NCBI RefSeq assembly: GCF_037482405.1
Contig: NZ_JBBHZZ010000003.1
Span: 62,001-126,000, forward strand
Length of the DNA: 64,000 bases
DNA from: Pseudokineococcus marinus
Lineage (GTDB): Bacteria > Actinomycetota > Actinomycetes > Actinomycetales > Quadrisphaeraceae
Direction of reading: 5' to 3'
The notes under the pieces are model-generated. The model was not told the DNA's origin. It saw only the letters and a program-made list of their open reading frames with translations, and did not search any database. The translations under genes were made by a program, and so were the position numbers. Below are positions 15,687 through 23,899 of the stretch, piece by piece; within the stretch, counting starts at the first letter, position 1; every line of letters begins with the position of its first letter.

Positions 15687-16854
15687 CTCGGCCCCGCCGG
15701 GCCCCGCCGCGGCCCCCGGACGCCCCGCCGACGGGCGGGCGGCCGAGCCGGCGCCCGAGCGCTCCCGTGGCGCCGCGGAGGCCCCCTCGGCCCGGCCGGC
15801 GCCGCCCGCCGCCTGGTGGGGCGGACTGCTCGCGACGGACGTCGAGGAGGTCGTCGACCTGGCGGAGGACCCGGGGGCCCTCGAGCGCGACGGGTGGTGG
15901 TTCGTCGTCCTCGACTTCGAGGCGCCGGTGGGGGAGCCGAGCGCCGTCAGCGCCGACGCCCGCGGCCGGGCCCGCGCGTGGCGCTTCGGCCGGGTGCGGC
16001 CGGCGGCGCCCCCGGACGGCGGGTCGTGGGTCGGCCCGGCCGCCGAGGAGTGGACCTCCTCGGCGGACCGCGCCACGTACACGGCGGGCGTCGGCCTCGT
16101 GCGCGAGCTGGTGCGGGCCGGCGTCGTCTACCAGGCCAACCTCTGCCGGGTCCTCGAGGCGCCCCTGCGGCCGGGGGCCGACCCCTGGGCCCTGGCCGCC
16201 CGGCTGCGGGAGGGCAACGAGGCGCCCTACTCCGGCGTGCTGGACCTCGGGGACGAGGGCTTCGTCGTCCCGGCGTCGCCGGAGCTCTTCCTGCGGCGGC
16301 GCGGCGACGTCGTCGAGAGCGGCCCCATCAAGGGCACCGCGGCGCCCGGGGGGCCGCTCGGCCCCAAGGACGTCGCCGAGAACGTCATGATCACCGACCT
16401 CGTCCGCAACGACCTGCAGCGCGCGTGCCGGCCCGGGACGGTCGAGGTGGTCTCCCTGCTGGCGCGGGAGGCCCACCCCGGGCTGGACCACCTCGTCTCC
16501 ACCGTGCGCGGCCGGCTGCGACCGGGGACGACCTGGGCCGACCTCCTGCGGGCGACCTTCCCGCCCGCCTCGGTGAGCGGAGCACCCAAGCGGGCGGCCC
16601 TCGACGCGCTCGCCGCGCTCGAGGCGGCGCCGCGGGGGCCCTACTGCGGCGGCGTCGGGTGGGTCGACGCGCGCCGGGGCGCGGCCGAGCTCGCCGTCGG
16701 GATCCGGACCTTCGCGGCCTTCGGGGGCGTCCTGCGCTTCGGGACGGGCGCCGGCATCACGTGGGGCTCGGACCCGCAGGAGGAGTGGGAGGAGACCGAG
16801 CTCAAGGCGGCGCGCCTCCTGCGACTGGCCTCCCGCGCTCCCGGCGCACCATGA
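15670..16854 (+). CDS. pabB: aminodeoxychorismate synthase component I-like protein
   Basis: 394 residues of the chorismate-binding (ADC/anthranilate synthase component I) family. Converts chorismate plus ammonia/glutamine-derived nitrogen to 4-amino-4-deoxychorismate for folate. The catalytic C-terminal part is clear: ESGPIKGTAAPGG (PIKGT is the PabB form), NVMITDLVRNDLQR, FPPASVSGAPKRAAL and GAGITWGSDPQEEWEETELKA. The first ~45 residues are Pro/Ala-rich. Two in-frame GTG codons (15667, 15670) are possible starts. It overlaps the next gene by ATGA, and that partner is an aminodeoxychorismate lyase, which supports PabB rather than TrpE. No glutaminase gene (pabA) is adjacent. Confidence 0.87.
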   Translation: MNDSSNSAPPGPAAAPGRPADGRAAEPAPERSRGAAEAPSARPAPPAAWWGGLLATDVEEVVDLAEDPGALERDGWWFVVLDFEAPVGEPSAVSADARGRARAWRFGRVRPAAPPDGGSWVGPAAEEWTSSADRATYTAGVGLVRELVRAGVVYQANLCRVLEAPLRPGADPWALAARLREGNEAPYSGVLDLGDEGFVVPASPELFLRRRGDVVESGPIKGTAAPGGPLGPKDVAENVMITDLVRNDLQRACRPGTVEVVSLLAREAHPGLDHLVSTVRGRLRPGTTWADLLRATFPPASVSGAPKRAALDALAALEAAPRGPYCGGVGWVDARRGAAELAVGIRTFAAFGGVLRFGTGAGITWGSDPQEEWEETELKAARLLRLASRAPGAP

Positions 16855-17843
16855 TCGTCGCCATGGCGGACGGCGGACCGGCGGAGGGTGACGTGGGGGG
16901 CGCGGGGCGAGCGCGCGAGGCGGGCGGCGCCGTCGGGGCGGCGGAGGCGGGCGTCGACGGCATGCGCGTGCCGCCCGCGGCGGCCGAGCCGCCGGTCGTC
17001 TGGGTCGACGGGCGGCTGCACGCGGGGGGCGGTGCCGTCGTCGACGCCCTCGACCACGGCATGACGACGGGGGACGGCGTCTTCGAGACGTGCAAGGTCC
17101 TGGACGCCGTCCCCTTCGCCCTGGGCCTCCACCTGGAGCGGCTCGCCCGCTCCGCCGCGGGGCTGGGCCTGCCGGCGCCGGACCCGGGTCGCGTGCGCGA
17201 GGCCGTGGACGCCGTCCTCGCCGAGCGCCCGCTCGCCCGCGGGCGGCTGCGCGTCACCTGGACGAGCGGGCCGGGGCCGCTGGGGTCCGAGCGGCACGGC
17301 GGCTCGACCCTCGTCGTGGCCGCGGCGCCCGCCCCGGCCCCCGCGGCGGCGCCGTCCGTGGTGCTCGTCCCGTGGACGCGCAACGAGCGGGCCGCCACGG
17401 CCGGGCTGAAGACGACGTCCTACGCCGAGAACGTCGTGGCCCTGCGGCGGGCGCTCGCCGCGGGCGCCGGCGAGGCGCTCCTCGCCAACACGCGCGGCGA
17501 GCTGTGCGAGGGGACGGGCAGCAACGTCGTCGTCCAGCTGCGCGACGAGCGCGGCGCGCCGGCGCCCGAGCTCGTGACGCCTCCGCTGTCCTCGGGGTGC
17601 CTGGCGGGCGTGACCCGGGCGCTGCTGCTGCGCTGGGCGTCCGAGGAGGGGCTGCCCCTCGTCGAGCGCGCGATCCCGGTGGAGGCGCTCGAGGGCGCGG
17701 CCGCCGTGCTCCTCACCTCGTCGCTGCGCGACGTGCAGGTGCAGACGGCGCTCGACGGGCGCCCGCTGGCGACGGACGGGCTGCCGGCGCGCGCCGCGGA
17801 GCTCTTCGCGCGCCGGGCCGCCGAGGACGTCGACCCGACCTGA
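16851..17843 (+). CDS. pabC: aminotransferase class IV, likely aminodeoxychorismate lyase
   Basis: 330 residues of fold-type IV PLP enzymes. Would split aminodeoxychorismate into p-aminobenzoate and pyruvate. DHGMTTGDGVFETCKV starts the domain at about residue 62; the PLP lysine is Lys187 in GLKTTSYAENVVALRRA; ELCEGTGSNVVV and LTSSLRDVQ are family motifs. ATG 16851 overlaps the pabB stop (ATGA); an in-frame ATG at 16863 is an alternative. The N-terminal ~50 residues are low complexity. Branched-chain or D-amino-acid aminotransferase cannot be fully excluded from sequence, but coupling to the pabB-like gene favours PabC. Confidence 0.85.
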   Translation: MIVAMADGGPAEGDVGGAGRAREAGGAVGAAEAGVDGMRVPPAAAEPPVVWVDGRLHAGGGAVVDALDHGMTTGDGVFETCKVLDAVPFALGLHLERLARSAAGLGLPAPDPGRVREAVDAVLAERPLARGRLRVTWTSGPGPLGSERHGGSTLVVAAAPAPAPAAAPSVVLVPWTRNERAATAGLKTTSYAENVVALRRALAAGAGEALLANTRGELCEGTGSNVVVQLRDERGAPAPELVTPPLSSGCLAGVTRALLLRWASEEGLPLVERAIPVEALEGAAAVLLTSSLRDVQVQTALDGRPLATDGLPARAAELFARRAAEDVDPT

Positions 17844-17905
17844 GCACCCGCGCCGGCCCGGCCTCCGCCCCGAGGACGGGACCGGACCCGCGAACCCCGA
17901 CGCCC

Positions 17906-17990
17906 GAGACCCCCGGACGCACGAGACCCCCGGACGCACGAGACCCCCGGACGCACGAGACCCCCGGACGCACGAGACCCCCGGACGCAC
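17906..17990. repeat. five exact 17-bp tandem repeats before a terminator
   Basis: GAGACCCCCGGACGCAC is repeated five times at 17906, 17923, 17940, 17957 and 17974, and a sixth start GAGACCCC opens the terminator stem at 17991. Non-coding, between convergent genes. Confidence 0.9.
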
Positions 17991-18020
17991 GAGACCCCGC
18001 CGGCGGACCGGCGGGGTCTC
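17991..18020. terminator. 13-bp perfect hairpin terminator
   Basis: GAGACCCCGCCGG (17991-18003), loop CGGA, CCGGCGGGGTCTC (18008-18020). Lies between the convergent pabC-like and SsgA-like genes. Each upstream 17-bp repeat carries another GAGACCCC able to pair with the GGGGTCTC arm. Confidence 0.8.
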
Positions 18021-18072
18021 GTGCTCGGCGCGGCGGCCGGCCCCCGCTCGGAGGGGACCCGCCGCGGGAGCC

Positions 18073-18519
18073 TCAGGCCGTGAGCAGGTGGCCGATCTCG
18101 GCGTCGAGGTCCATGCAGCGGGACTCCCCGCCGCGCGGGACGGCCGCGAGGGTGCGGGCCACGAAGGCCCGCAGGTCGCTGGTGGCGGCCTCGAGCAGGG
18201 CCCGGCCGTCCGGGGAGCTCAGCGCCACGCACGTCGTGTCGGGGCGGCCGTCGGCGGCGGGCCACACGCGCACGTCACCGTCGCCGCTGGGCGCCTCGAG
18301 GCCGGCGAGCAGGAGCTCGCGGGCGAAGACCCACTGGACGTCGGAGCCGGGCTCGCCGCTCGAGCCGAAGGCGACCGTCACCGCGAAGGGGTCGTCGGCG
18401 CTGTAGCGCAGGACCACGGGCAGGGCGACGGCGTCGCCGTCGGGCGAGACGAGGCGGAGGTCGACCGGCGACTCGACGTCCGCGGGGCGGCCGGAGCTGC
18501 GGGGCGTGACGGGGGACAT
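18073..18519 (-). CDS. SsgA-like (SALP) sporulation/cell division regulator
   Basis: 148 residues of the SsgA/SsgB family, small actinomycete-specific proteins that in Streptomyces guide FtsZ to sporulation septa and affect peptidoglycan remodelling. Recognisable parts are VVLRYSADDPFAVTVAF, VQWVFARELLLAGL and GDGDVRVWP, followed by VALSSPDGRALLEA. ATG start has AGGAGG 6 bases upstream. The family is found mainly in morphologically complex actinomycetes, so its presence suggests differentiation or coccoid cluster division. Which paralogue (A-G) cannot be told. Confidence 0.9.
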   Translation of the reverse strand: MSPVTPRSSGRPADVESPVDLRLVSPDGDAVALPVVLRYSADDPFAVTVAFGSSGEPGSDVQWVFARELLLAGLEAPSGDGDVRVWPAADGRPDTTCVALSSPDGRALLEAATSDLRAFVARTLAAVPRGGESRCMDLDAEIGHLLTA

Positions 18520-18731
18520 GCGGGCCTCCTGCGGTGGCTCTGCGGTGCGGGGCGGCCCGAGCGGCCGTCCGGTCTGACGAGCATGTGCCCCGAGGGGGCT
18601 CCGGCTAAACCCGTAGCGCGCGCATGCCCCGGACGGAGCAGTGGCGCCACCCGGTCGCTCAAGGCCGTCACCGGCCGTGCCGAGCAGGGCGCCCCTCCCG
18701 GAGGACGCCCCGCCGGGCCCGCGTCCTCGCC

Positions 18732-18737
18732 TACCCT
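18732..18737 (+). promoter_or_regulatory. -10 box of leaderless PGPGW-protein gene
   Basis: TACCCT, then CGCGGC, then the ATG at 18744; same layout as at 14257. Confidence 0.6.
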
Positions 18738-18743
18738 CGCGGC

Positions 18744-19400
18744 ATGGCCAGCGGTCCGCGCCACGCCGAGCCGGGCTCGAGCGAGCCCGCCGGCGGCGAC
18801 GTCGACGCCGCGCCCGGCGCCCCCGGCCCGGTCCGGCCCCGCAGCCCCGACGCAGCCGACGGCCCCGCGCCCTTCGCGGTGCGCCCCCGCGCCGCCCCGG
18901 GGGCGACGGGACCGCCGGGGGAGACGGCAGCGCAGCCCCCGGCCACCGACGCGGTCGACGAGCCGGGCGCGCCCGAGGAGGCGGCGCTGGCGCGGTGGCG
19001 CTGGCGGTCGCGCCTGCGCCGGCGTCCCCGGGTCTACCGCGTCTACCGCGTCGGCGTCGCGGTGCTCGGGGGGCTGCTCTTCGTCGCGTGGGCGCTGCTC
19101 AGCTGGCTGCCCGGTCCCGGGGGCATCCCCCTCTTCCTGCTGGCCCTGGCGGTGCTCTCCACCGAGTTCTCCTGGGCCCGCCGCCTCCTGGTGCGCGCCC
19201 GCGTCGCCGCGCACCGCTTCGCCGAGTGGTCCGCGGCCCTGCCCCTGTGGGTCCGGCTGCTGGGGTCCGCCGCGGCCGTGGGCTTCGTCGTGGTCGCCGT
19301 GGCGCTCGGGCTCGCCGTCGTCGTCGGCGTCCCGGGGTGGGTGCCCGAGGGCCTGGCGCTCCACCTCGACCGCCTCCCCGGGGTCGAGCGGACGGGCTGA
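18744..19400 (+). CDS. PGPGW-motif transmembrane protein
   Basis: 218 residues. A disordered Pro/Ala/Asp-rich N-terminus (about 1-95, including a basic WRWRSRLRRRPRVYRVYR end) leads into three hydrophobic segments. LLSWLPGPGGIPLFLLALAVLSTEFSWA is the signature of the small PGPGW membrane family (TIGR02611-like). Function unknown. ATG 18744 is fixed by the -10 box just upstream. It is followed by tRNA-Val; neighbours give no functional hint. Confidence 0.75.
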   Translation: MASGPRHAEPGSSEPAGGDVDAAPGAPGPVRPRSPDAADGPAPFAVRPRAAPGATGPPGETAAQPPATDAVDEPGAPEEAALARWRWRSRLRRRPRVYRVYRVGVAVLGGLLFVAWALLSWLPGPGGIPLFLLALAVLSTEFSWARRLLVRARVAAHRFAEWSAALPLWVRLLGSAAAVGFVVVAVALGLAVVVGVPGWVPEGLALHLDRLPGVERTG

Positions 19401-19472
19401 GCGGCCCGGCGGGTCGAGCCGCACGGGCGCATCGGGTACTGTTGCCGTCCGACGCCGCAGCAGCGGGGTCAC

Positions 19473-19547
19473 GGGCGATTGGCTCAGCGGTAGAGCACCT
19501 CGTTCACACCGAGGGGGTCACTGGTTCGATCCCAGTATCGCCCACCA
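19473..19547 (+). tRNA. tRNA-Val (CAC)
   Basis: Acceptor GGGCGAT/ATCGCCC, discriminator A at 19544, CCA encoded at 19545-19547. Anticodon loop TTCACAC between CCTCG and CGAGG gives CAC. Acceptor, D-arm start and T arm match the GAC isoacceptor at 15317. Confidence 0.95.
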
Positions 19548-19551
19548 CCCA

Positions 19552-19584
19552 CGACGGCCGGCCCCCTGCGGGGGCCGGCCGTCG
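19552..19584 (+). terminator. 15-bp perfect hairpin after tRNA-Val
   Basis: CGACGGCCGGCCCCC, loop TGC, GGGGGCCGGCCGTCG. Begins 5 bases after the CCA end. Confidence 0.85.
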
Positions 19585-19617
19585 TCGTCCCGGCGGTGCG
19601 GCCGCGAGGAGGTGCGC

Positions 19618-20406
19618 GTGGCGGCAGCGACGGGTCCACGGCCCGGCGGCGAGGTCGCGGCCGTCGCGGCCGCCGACGGCTCCGCCTCCGACGACGGTGC
19701 CCCGGCCGACCCGCTCGCCGCTGACGCGCTGCCCGGTGACGCGGTCGTCGTCGGCGTCGTCGCGGCGCTGGCGCGGTACCCGCTGCGCTCGGCCCGCGGC
19801 GAGGAGCTCGAGCGCGCGCACGTGACCGTCGGCGGCCTGGCGGGTGACCGCGGGCACGTGCTCGTCGACGGCGACGGCCGGGTCCTGCGGGGGCGGGACG
19901 CCCCCGCGCTGGCCGGCCTGGTGGCCGCGCTGGAGGGCGACCGCCTCGTCGTCCGCGACGCGGACGGCCTCCGCCTCGAGGCGGAGGGCCTGGCCGCGGC
20001 CACAGGGGTCCCCGGCGCCGGCACGGCGCGCGCCGACGACCACGGCGCGGCCCCGGGCGGCTCGGCGGTGGCCCCCGTCCACCTCGTCAGCGTCGGTGCG
20101 GAGGCGGGCCCGGGCGCCGAGGGGTGCGACCCCGACCCCCGCGCCAACGTCGTGCTCGACCTCGGTGCGGGAACCGACCCGGGTGCGGGGCCGGAGACGT
20201 GGACGGGCGAGGGGGAGGGGCGGCCCGGTCCCGGTGCGGAGCGGGGCTGGGTCGGCGCCGTCCTCGCCGTGGGCGGGGCGCGCCTCGTCGTCACCCGCAC
20301 CCCGAAGCGCTGCCTGGGCGTCTACGCCGACGTCCTCGTCGCGGGGGAGGTCGCCGTCGGCGACGTCGTCCGCCGGCTCGAGGGCGGCGCGCCGACGACC
20401 GCCTGA
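19618..20406 (+). CDS. MOSC domain-containing protein
   Basis: 262 residues. A short N-terminal beta domain (VVAALARYPLRSARGEELERAHVTVGGLAGDRG) precedes a MOSC domain with DPRANVVLDLG and TRTPKRCLGVYADVLVAGEVAVGDVV; the Cys in KRCLGVY is the conserved MOSC cysteine. The family handles sulfur carried on molybdenum cofactor or reduces N-hydroxylated bases with Moco. Ala/Gly-rich insertions make it longer and more degenerate than usual. GTG 19618 has AGGAGG 7 bases upstream. Not linked to molybdenum genes in this window. Confidence 0.8.
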   Translation: MAAATGPRPGGEVAAVAAADGSASDDGAPADPLAADALPGDAVVVGVVAALARYPLRSARGEELERAHVTVGGLAGDRGHVLVDGDGRVLRGRDAPALAGLVAALEGDRLVVRDADGLRLEAEGLAAATGVPGAGTARADDHGAAPGGSAVAPVHLVSVGAEAGPGAEGCDPDPRANVVLDLGAGTDPGAGPETWTGEGEGRPGPGAERGWVGAVLAVGGARLVVTRTPKRCLGVYADVLVAGEVAVGDVVRRLEGGAPTTA

Positions 20407-20498
20407 GCCGGACGGCCGGCTCGGGGGCGGACGGGCCCGGGGCTGGGGCGCTCGGGGACGGGCGGGCTCGGGGACGCCGGGGCCAGCGGCGGCGTCGA

Positions 20499-20504
20499 TA
20501 GCAT
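20499..20504 (+). promoter_or_regulatory. -10 box of leaderless thrS
   Basis: TAGCAT ends 7 bases before the thrS GTG at 20512. This leaves no room for a T-box or other leader. Confidence 0.55.
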
Positions 20505-20511
20505 CGCGGGC

Positions 20512-22593
20512 GTGACGCAGAGCCCCGAGACCACCGCCCCCGACGAGCCGCTCGTCACCGTCCTCGTCGAGACCGGGACCGGCCGCGTGGAGCGCCGGGT
20601 GCCTCGGGGCGCGACGGCCTGGCAGGTCCTCGAGGGCGACCACCGCGGGGGGCGCGGCGACGACGCCGTCGTCGTCGCGCGGGTCGGCGGCGACCTGCGC
20701 GACCTCGACGCCGAGGTCGCCGAGGGCGACGTCGTCGAGGCCGTGACGGCGGGCTCGCCCGACGGGCTGGCCGTGCTGCGGCACTCGGCCGCCCACGTCC
20801 TGGCCCAGGCCGTCCAGGCGGCGCGGCCCGACGCGCGGCTCGGCATCGGGCCGCCCGTCACCGACGGCTTCTACTACGACTTCGACGTCGAGGTCCCCTT
20901 CACGCCCGAGGACCTCCAGGGCCTGCAGAAGGCCATGGGCCGCATCGTCAAGGAGGGGCAGCGCTTCCGCCGCCGCGTCGTCACCGAGGACGAGGCGCGC
21001 GCCGAGCTCGCCGACGAGCCCTACAAGCTGGAGCTCATCGGGCTCAAGGGCCCGGGCGGGTCCGGCGCCGGCGAGGAGGTCGCCGAGGGCGCGTCCGTCG
21101 AGGTCGGCGGCGGCGAGCTGACGATCTACGAGAACGTCCGGCGCGACGGCTCGGTGGCGTGGCGCGACCTGTGCCGGGGCCCGCACGCGCCGTCGACGAA
21201 GGCGCTGGGCAACGCCTTCGCGCTCACGCGCTCGGCGGCCGCGTACTGGCGCGGTGACCAGGCCAACGCCCAGCTGCAGCGCGTCTACGGCACCGCGTGG
21301 GCCACGAAGGAGGGGCTCACCGCCTACGTCGAGCGGCTCGCCGAGGCCGAGCGCCGCGACCACCGCCGGCTCGGCACCGAGCTCGACCTCTTCTCCTTCC
21401 CCGACGAGATCGGCTCCGGCCTCGCCGTCTTCCACCCCCGGGGCGGGGTCGTGCGCCGGGAGATGGAGGACTACTCGCGGCGCCGCCACGAGGAGTCGGG
21501 CTACTCCTTCGTCACCACCCCGCACATCACGAAGAAGGACCTCTTCGAGACCTCCGGGCACCTCGACTGGTACGCGGACGGGATGTTCCCGCCCATGCAC
21601 CTCGACGAGGTGCGCGACGCCGACGGGACGCTGCGCCGGCAGGGGCAGGACTACTACCTCAAGCCGATGAACTGCCCGTTCCACAACCTCGTCTACCGCA
21701 GCCGGGGCCGCTCCTACCGGGAGCTGCCGCTGCGGCTGTTCGAGTTCGGCACGGTCTACCGGTACGAGAAGTCGGGCGTCGTCCACGGGCTCACGCGCGT
21801 GCGCGGCATGACGCAGGACGACGCCCACATCTACTGCACGCGCGAGCAGATGGCCGCCGAGCTCGGCAGCCTCCTCGACTTCGTGCTCGGGCTGCTGCGC
21901 GACTACGGCCTGGACGACTTCTACCTCGAGCTCTCGACCCGGAACCCGGACAAGTCGATCGGCAGCGACGCGGACTGGGAGGAGGCCACCGAGGCCCTGC
22001 GCCACGCCGCCGGCACGTCCGGCCTCGAGCTCGTGCCCGACCCCGGGGGCGCCGCCTTCTACGGGCCGAAGATCTCCGTGCAGGCGCGCGACGCCATCGG
22101 GCGCACGTGGCAGATGTCGACGATCCAGGTCGACTTCCAGCTGCCGCAGCGCTTCGAGCTGGAGTACCAGGCCGCCGACGGCACGCGGCAGCGGCCGGTG
22201 ATGATCCACCGGGCGCTCTTCGGCTCGATCGAGCGCTTCTTCGGCGTCCTGCTCGAGCACTACGCGGGCGCCTTCCCGCCCTGGCTCGCACCCGTGCAGG
22301 TGGTCGGGATCCCGGTCGCCGGGGACTTCGCGCCGCACCTGCACGACGTCGCCGCGCGCCTGCGCGCGCAGGGCGTGCGGGTCGAGGTCGACGACTCCGA
22401 CGACCGCATGCAGAAGAAGATCCGCACCCACACCAAGCAGAAGGTGCCCTTCCTGCTCATCGCGGGCGCCGAGGACGTCGAGAAGGGCGCCGTGAGCTTC
22501 CGCTTCCGCGACGGCAGCCAGGACAACGGCGTCCCCGTCGACGAGGCGGTGGCGCGCGTCGTCGAGGCCGTGCGCACCCGGGCGCAGGTGTGA
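20512..22593 (+). CDS. thrS: threonyl-tRNA synthetase
   Basis: 693 residues, class II synthetase. TGS domain at about 8-75, editing (SAD) domain with HSAAH (His91, His95), catalytic core from about 300 with zinc ligand Cys388 in MNCPFHN, motif 2 RVRGMTQDDAHIYC, and an anticodon-binding domain from about 590. GTG 20512 is set by the -10 box. First gene of a run that continues with HIT phosphorylase, PI-phosphate synthase, acyltransferase and pimA, as in M. tuberculosis (Rv2614c-Rv2610c). The stop overlaps the next GTG. Confidence 0.97.
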   Translation: MTQSPETTAPDEPLVTVLVETGTGRVERRVPRGATAWQVLEGDHRGGRGDDAVVVARVGGDLRDLDAEVAEGDVVEAVTAGSPDGLAVLRHSAAHVLAQAVQAARPDARLGIGPPVTDGFYYDFDVEVPFTPEDLQGLQKAMGRIVKEGQRFRRRVVTEDEARAELADEPYKLELIGLKGPGGSGAGEEVAEGASVEVGGGELTIYENVRRDGSVAWRDLCRGPHAPSTKALGNAFALTRSAAAYWRGDQANAQLQRVYGTAWATKEGLTAYVERLAEAERRDHRRLGTELDLFSFPDEIGSGLAVFHPRGGVVRREMEDYSRRRHEESGYSFVTTPHITKKDLFETSGHLDWYADGMFPPMHLDEVRDADGTLRRQGQDYYLKPMNCPFHNLVYRSRGRSYRELPLRLFEFGTVYRYEKSGVVHGLTRVRGMTQDDAHIYCTREQMAAELGSLLDFVLGLLRDYGLDDFYLELSTRNPDKSIGSDADWEEATEALRHAAGTSGLELVPDPGGAAFYGPKISVQARDAIGRTWQMSTIQVDFQLPQRFELEYQAADGTRQRPVMIHRALFGSIERFFGVLLEHYAGAFPPWLAPVQVVGIPVAGDFAPHLHDVAARLRAQGVRVEVDDSDDRMQKKIRTHTKQKVPFLLIAGAEDVEKGAVSFRFRDGSQDNGVPVDEAVARVVEAVRTRAQV

Positions 22594-23204
22594 GCGCCGC
22601 GGCGGGGGAGGGCGCCGCCGGCGGCGGCTCGGAGGGCGGGGGACCGCAGGTCGACCCCGCCGGGTGGTACGCGGGCGAGGCCGACGGCTTCGAGCGCCTC
22701 TGGACCCCGCACCGCATGGCCTACATCGGCGGGGTGGACAAGCCCGCCGACGAGGAGGAGGGCCCGCAGTGCCCCTTCTGCCGGGCGCGCGAGGGGGAGG
22801 ACGCCGACGGGCTGGTCGTGGCCCGCGGCGAGGAGTGCTTCGCCGTCCTCAACCTCTACCCGTACAACCCCGGCCACCTCATGGTCTGCCCCTACCGGCA
22901 CGTGGCGGCCTACGTCGACCTCACCGAGTCCGAGACCGTCGAGGTCGCCCGGATGACGCGCACCGCGCTGCGCGTGCTCGCCGAGGTCAGCGCGCCCCAC
23001 GGCTTCAACCTGGGCGTCAACCAGGGCGCCGTGGCCGGGGCCGGCATCGCCGGGCACCTGCACCAGCACGTCGTCCCGCGGTGGGGCGGGGACGCCAACT
23101 TCCTGCCCGTCGTCGGCCGCACCAAGGCCGTGCCCGAGCTGCTGGGCGACACGCGGGCCAAGCTGGCGGCCGCCTGGCCGGCGCCCGACCGCTCCCGCCC
23201 CTGA
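22590..23204 (+). CDS. HIT-family Ap4A phosphorylase-like protein
   Basis: 204 residues of the histidine triad family. Catalytic motif GHLHQHVVPRW with His156, His158 and His160; CPFC at about residues 57-60 with later residues could hold zinc. CFAVLNLYPYNPGHLMVCPYRHVA is the family N-terminal block. In M. tuberculosis the thrS-adjacent homologue Rv2613c phosphorolyses diadenosine tetraphosphate, a by-product of aminoacyl-tRNA synthetases, which makes the coupling to thrS sensible. GTG start overlaps thrS by 4 bases. The first ~35 residues are Gly/Ala-rich. Confidence 0.9.
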   Translation: MSAAAGEGAAGGGSEGGGPQVDPAGWYAGEADGFERLWTPHRMAYIGGVDKPADEEEGPQCPFCRAREGEDADGLVVARGEECFAVLNLYPYNPGHLMVCPYRHVAAYVDLTESETVEVARMTRTALRVLAEVSAPHGFNLGVNQGAVAGAGIAGHLHQHVVPRWGGDANFLPVVGRTKAVPELLGDTRAKLAAAWPAPDRSRP

Positions 23205-23260
23205 GCACGCCGGACCCCGGGCGGCCCGCGCGGCGGTCCGGCGCGGGCGGTGCGCATGGC

Positions 23261-23266
23261 TAGGGT
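23261..23266 (+). promoter_or_regulatory. -10 box before the CDP-alcohol transferase gene
   Basis: TAGGGT ends 9 bases before ATG 23276, inside the thrS-to-pimA run. It suggests an internal, leaderless promoter for the phospholipid part. Confidence 0.5.
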
Positions 23267-23275
23267 TCGCTGACC

Positions 23276-23899
23276 ATGCTCAGCCGCTACGCCCGCGCCG
23301 TGATGTCCGCCGTCTTCACCCCGGTGGCGCGCGCCCTCGTGCGCCGCGGCGTGAGCCCGGACGTCGTCACGGTGCTGGGGACCCTGGGCGTCGTGCTCGC
23401 GGCGCTGCTGCTCCTGCCGGCGGGCCACCTCGTCGTCGGCCCCCTCGTCATCACGGCCTTCGTCCTGTCCGACACCCTCGACGGCGTCATGGCGCGCATG
23501 ACGGGCCGCTCGGGTCCGTGGGGCGCCTTCCTCGACTCCACCCTGGACCGCGTCGGCGACGCCGCCATCTTCCTCGGCGTGGCGCTGTGGTTCCTCGGCG
23601 ACGGGGCGAGCCCCGCCGCAGGGGTCCTGGCGCTCGTCTGCCTCGTGCTCGGCTCGGTCGTCTCCTACGCCAAGGCCCGCGCGGAGGGCCTGGGCATGAC
23701 CGCCGACGTCGGCATCGCCGCCCGCGCCGACCGGCTGGTCGCCGTGCTCGCCGCGACGTTCTTCGTCGGCCTCGGCGCGCCGACGCTCCTGCTCGTCGTC
23801 GTGCTGGCCGTCCTCGCGGTGCTGAGCGCCGTGACGATCGGCCAGCGCGTGGCGACCGTGCGCCGCCAGGCGTCCGCGCTCGCCCGCCGCACCCCGTGA
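23276..23899 (+). CDS. pgsA: phosphatidylinositol phosphate synthase (CDP-alcohol phosphatidyltransferase)
   Basis: 207 residues with about six membrane helices. The CDP-alcohol transferase signature DxxDGxxAR...GxxxDxxxD is complete: SDTLDGVMARMTGRSG at Asp66-Gly70, then GAFLDSTLDRVGD. Context identifies the acceptor as inositol phosphate: the next genes are a PIM acyltransferase and PimA, as in mycobacteria (Rv2612c). Makes phosphatidylinositol phosphate from CDP-diacylglycerol in the inner membrane. Stop overlaps the next gene by GTGA. Confidence 0.9.
   Translation: MLSRYARAVMSAVFTPVARALVRRGVSPDVVTVLGTLGVVLAALLLLPAGHLVVGPLVITAFVLSDTLDGVMARMTGRSGPWGAFLDSTLDRVGDAAIFLGVALWFLGDGASPAAGVLALVCLVLGSVVSYAKARAEGLGMTADVGIAARADRLVAVLAATFFVGLGAPTLLLVVVLAVLAVLSAVTIGQRVATVRRQASALARRTP

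Noticed and set aside
17906..18020. CRISPR-like direct repeats
   Set aside because: Units are contiguous 17-mers without spacers and are part of a terminator; no cas genes nearby.
15317..19547. tRNA-Val genes as an integration site with flanking att repeats
   Set aside because: The two tRNA-Val genes share sequence because they are isoacceptors; no integrase or phage gene lies between them and they have different orientations.
20407..20511. A T-box or attenuator leader for thrS
   Set aside because: The -10 box lies 7 bases before the start, so there is no leader to fold.
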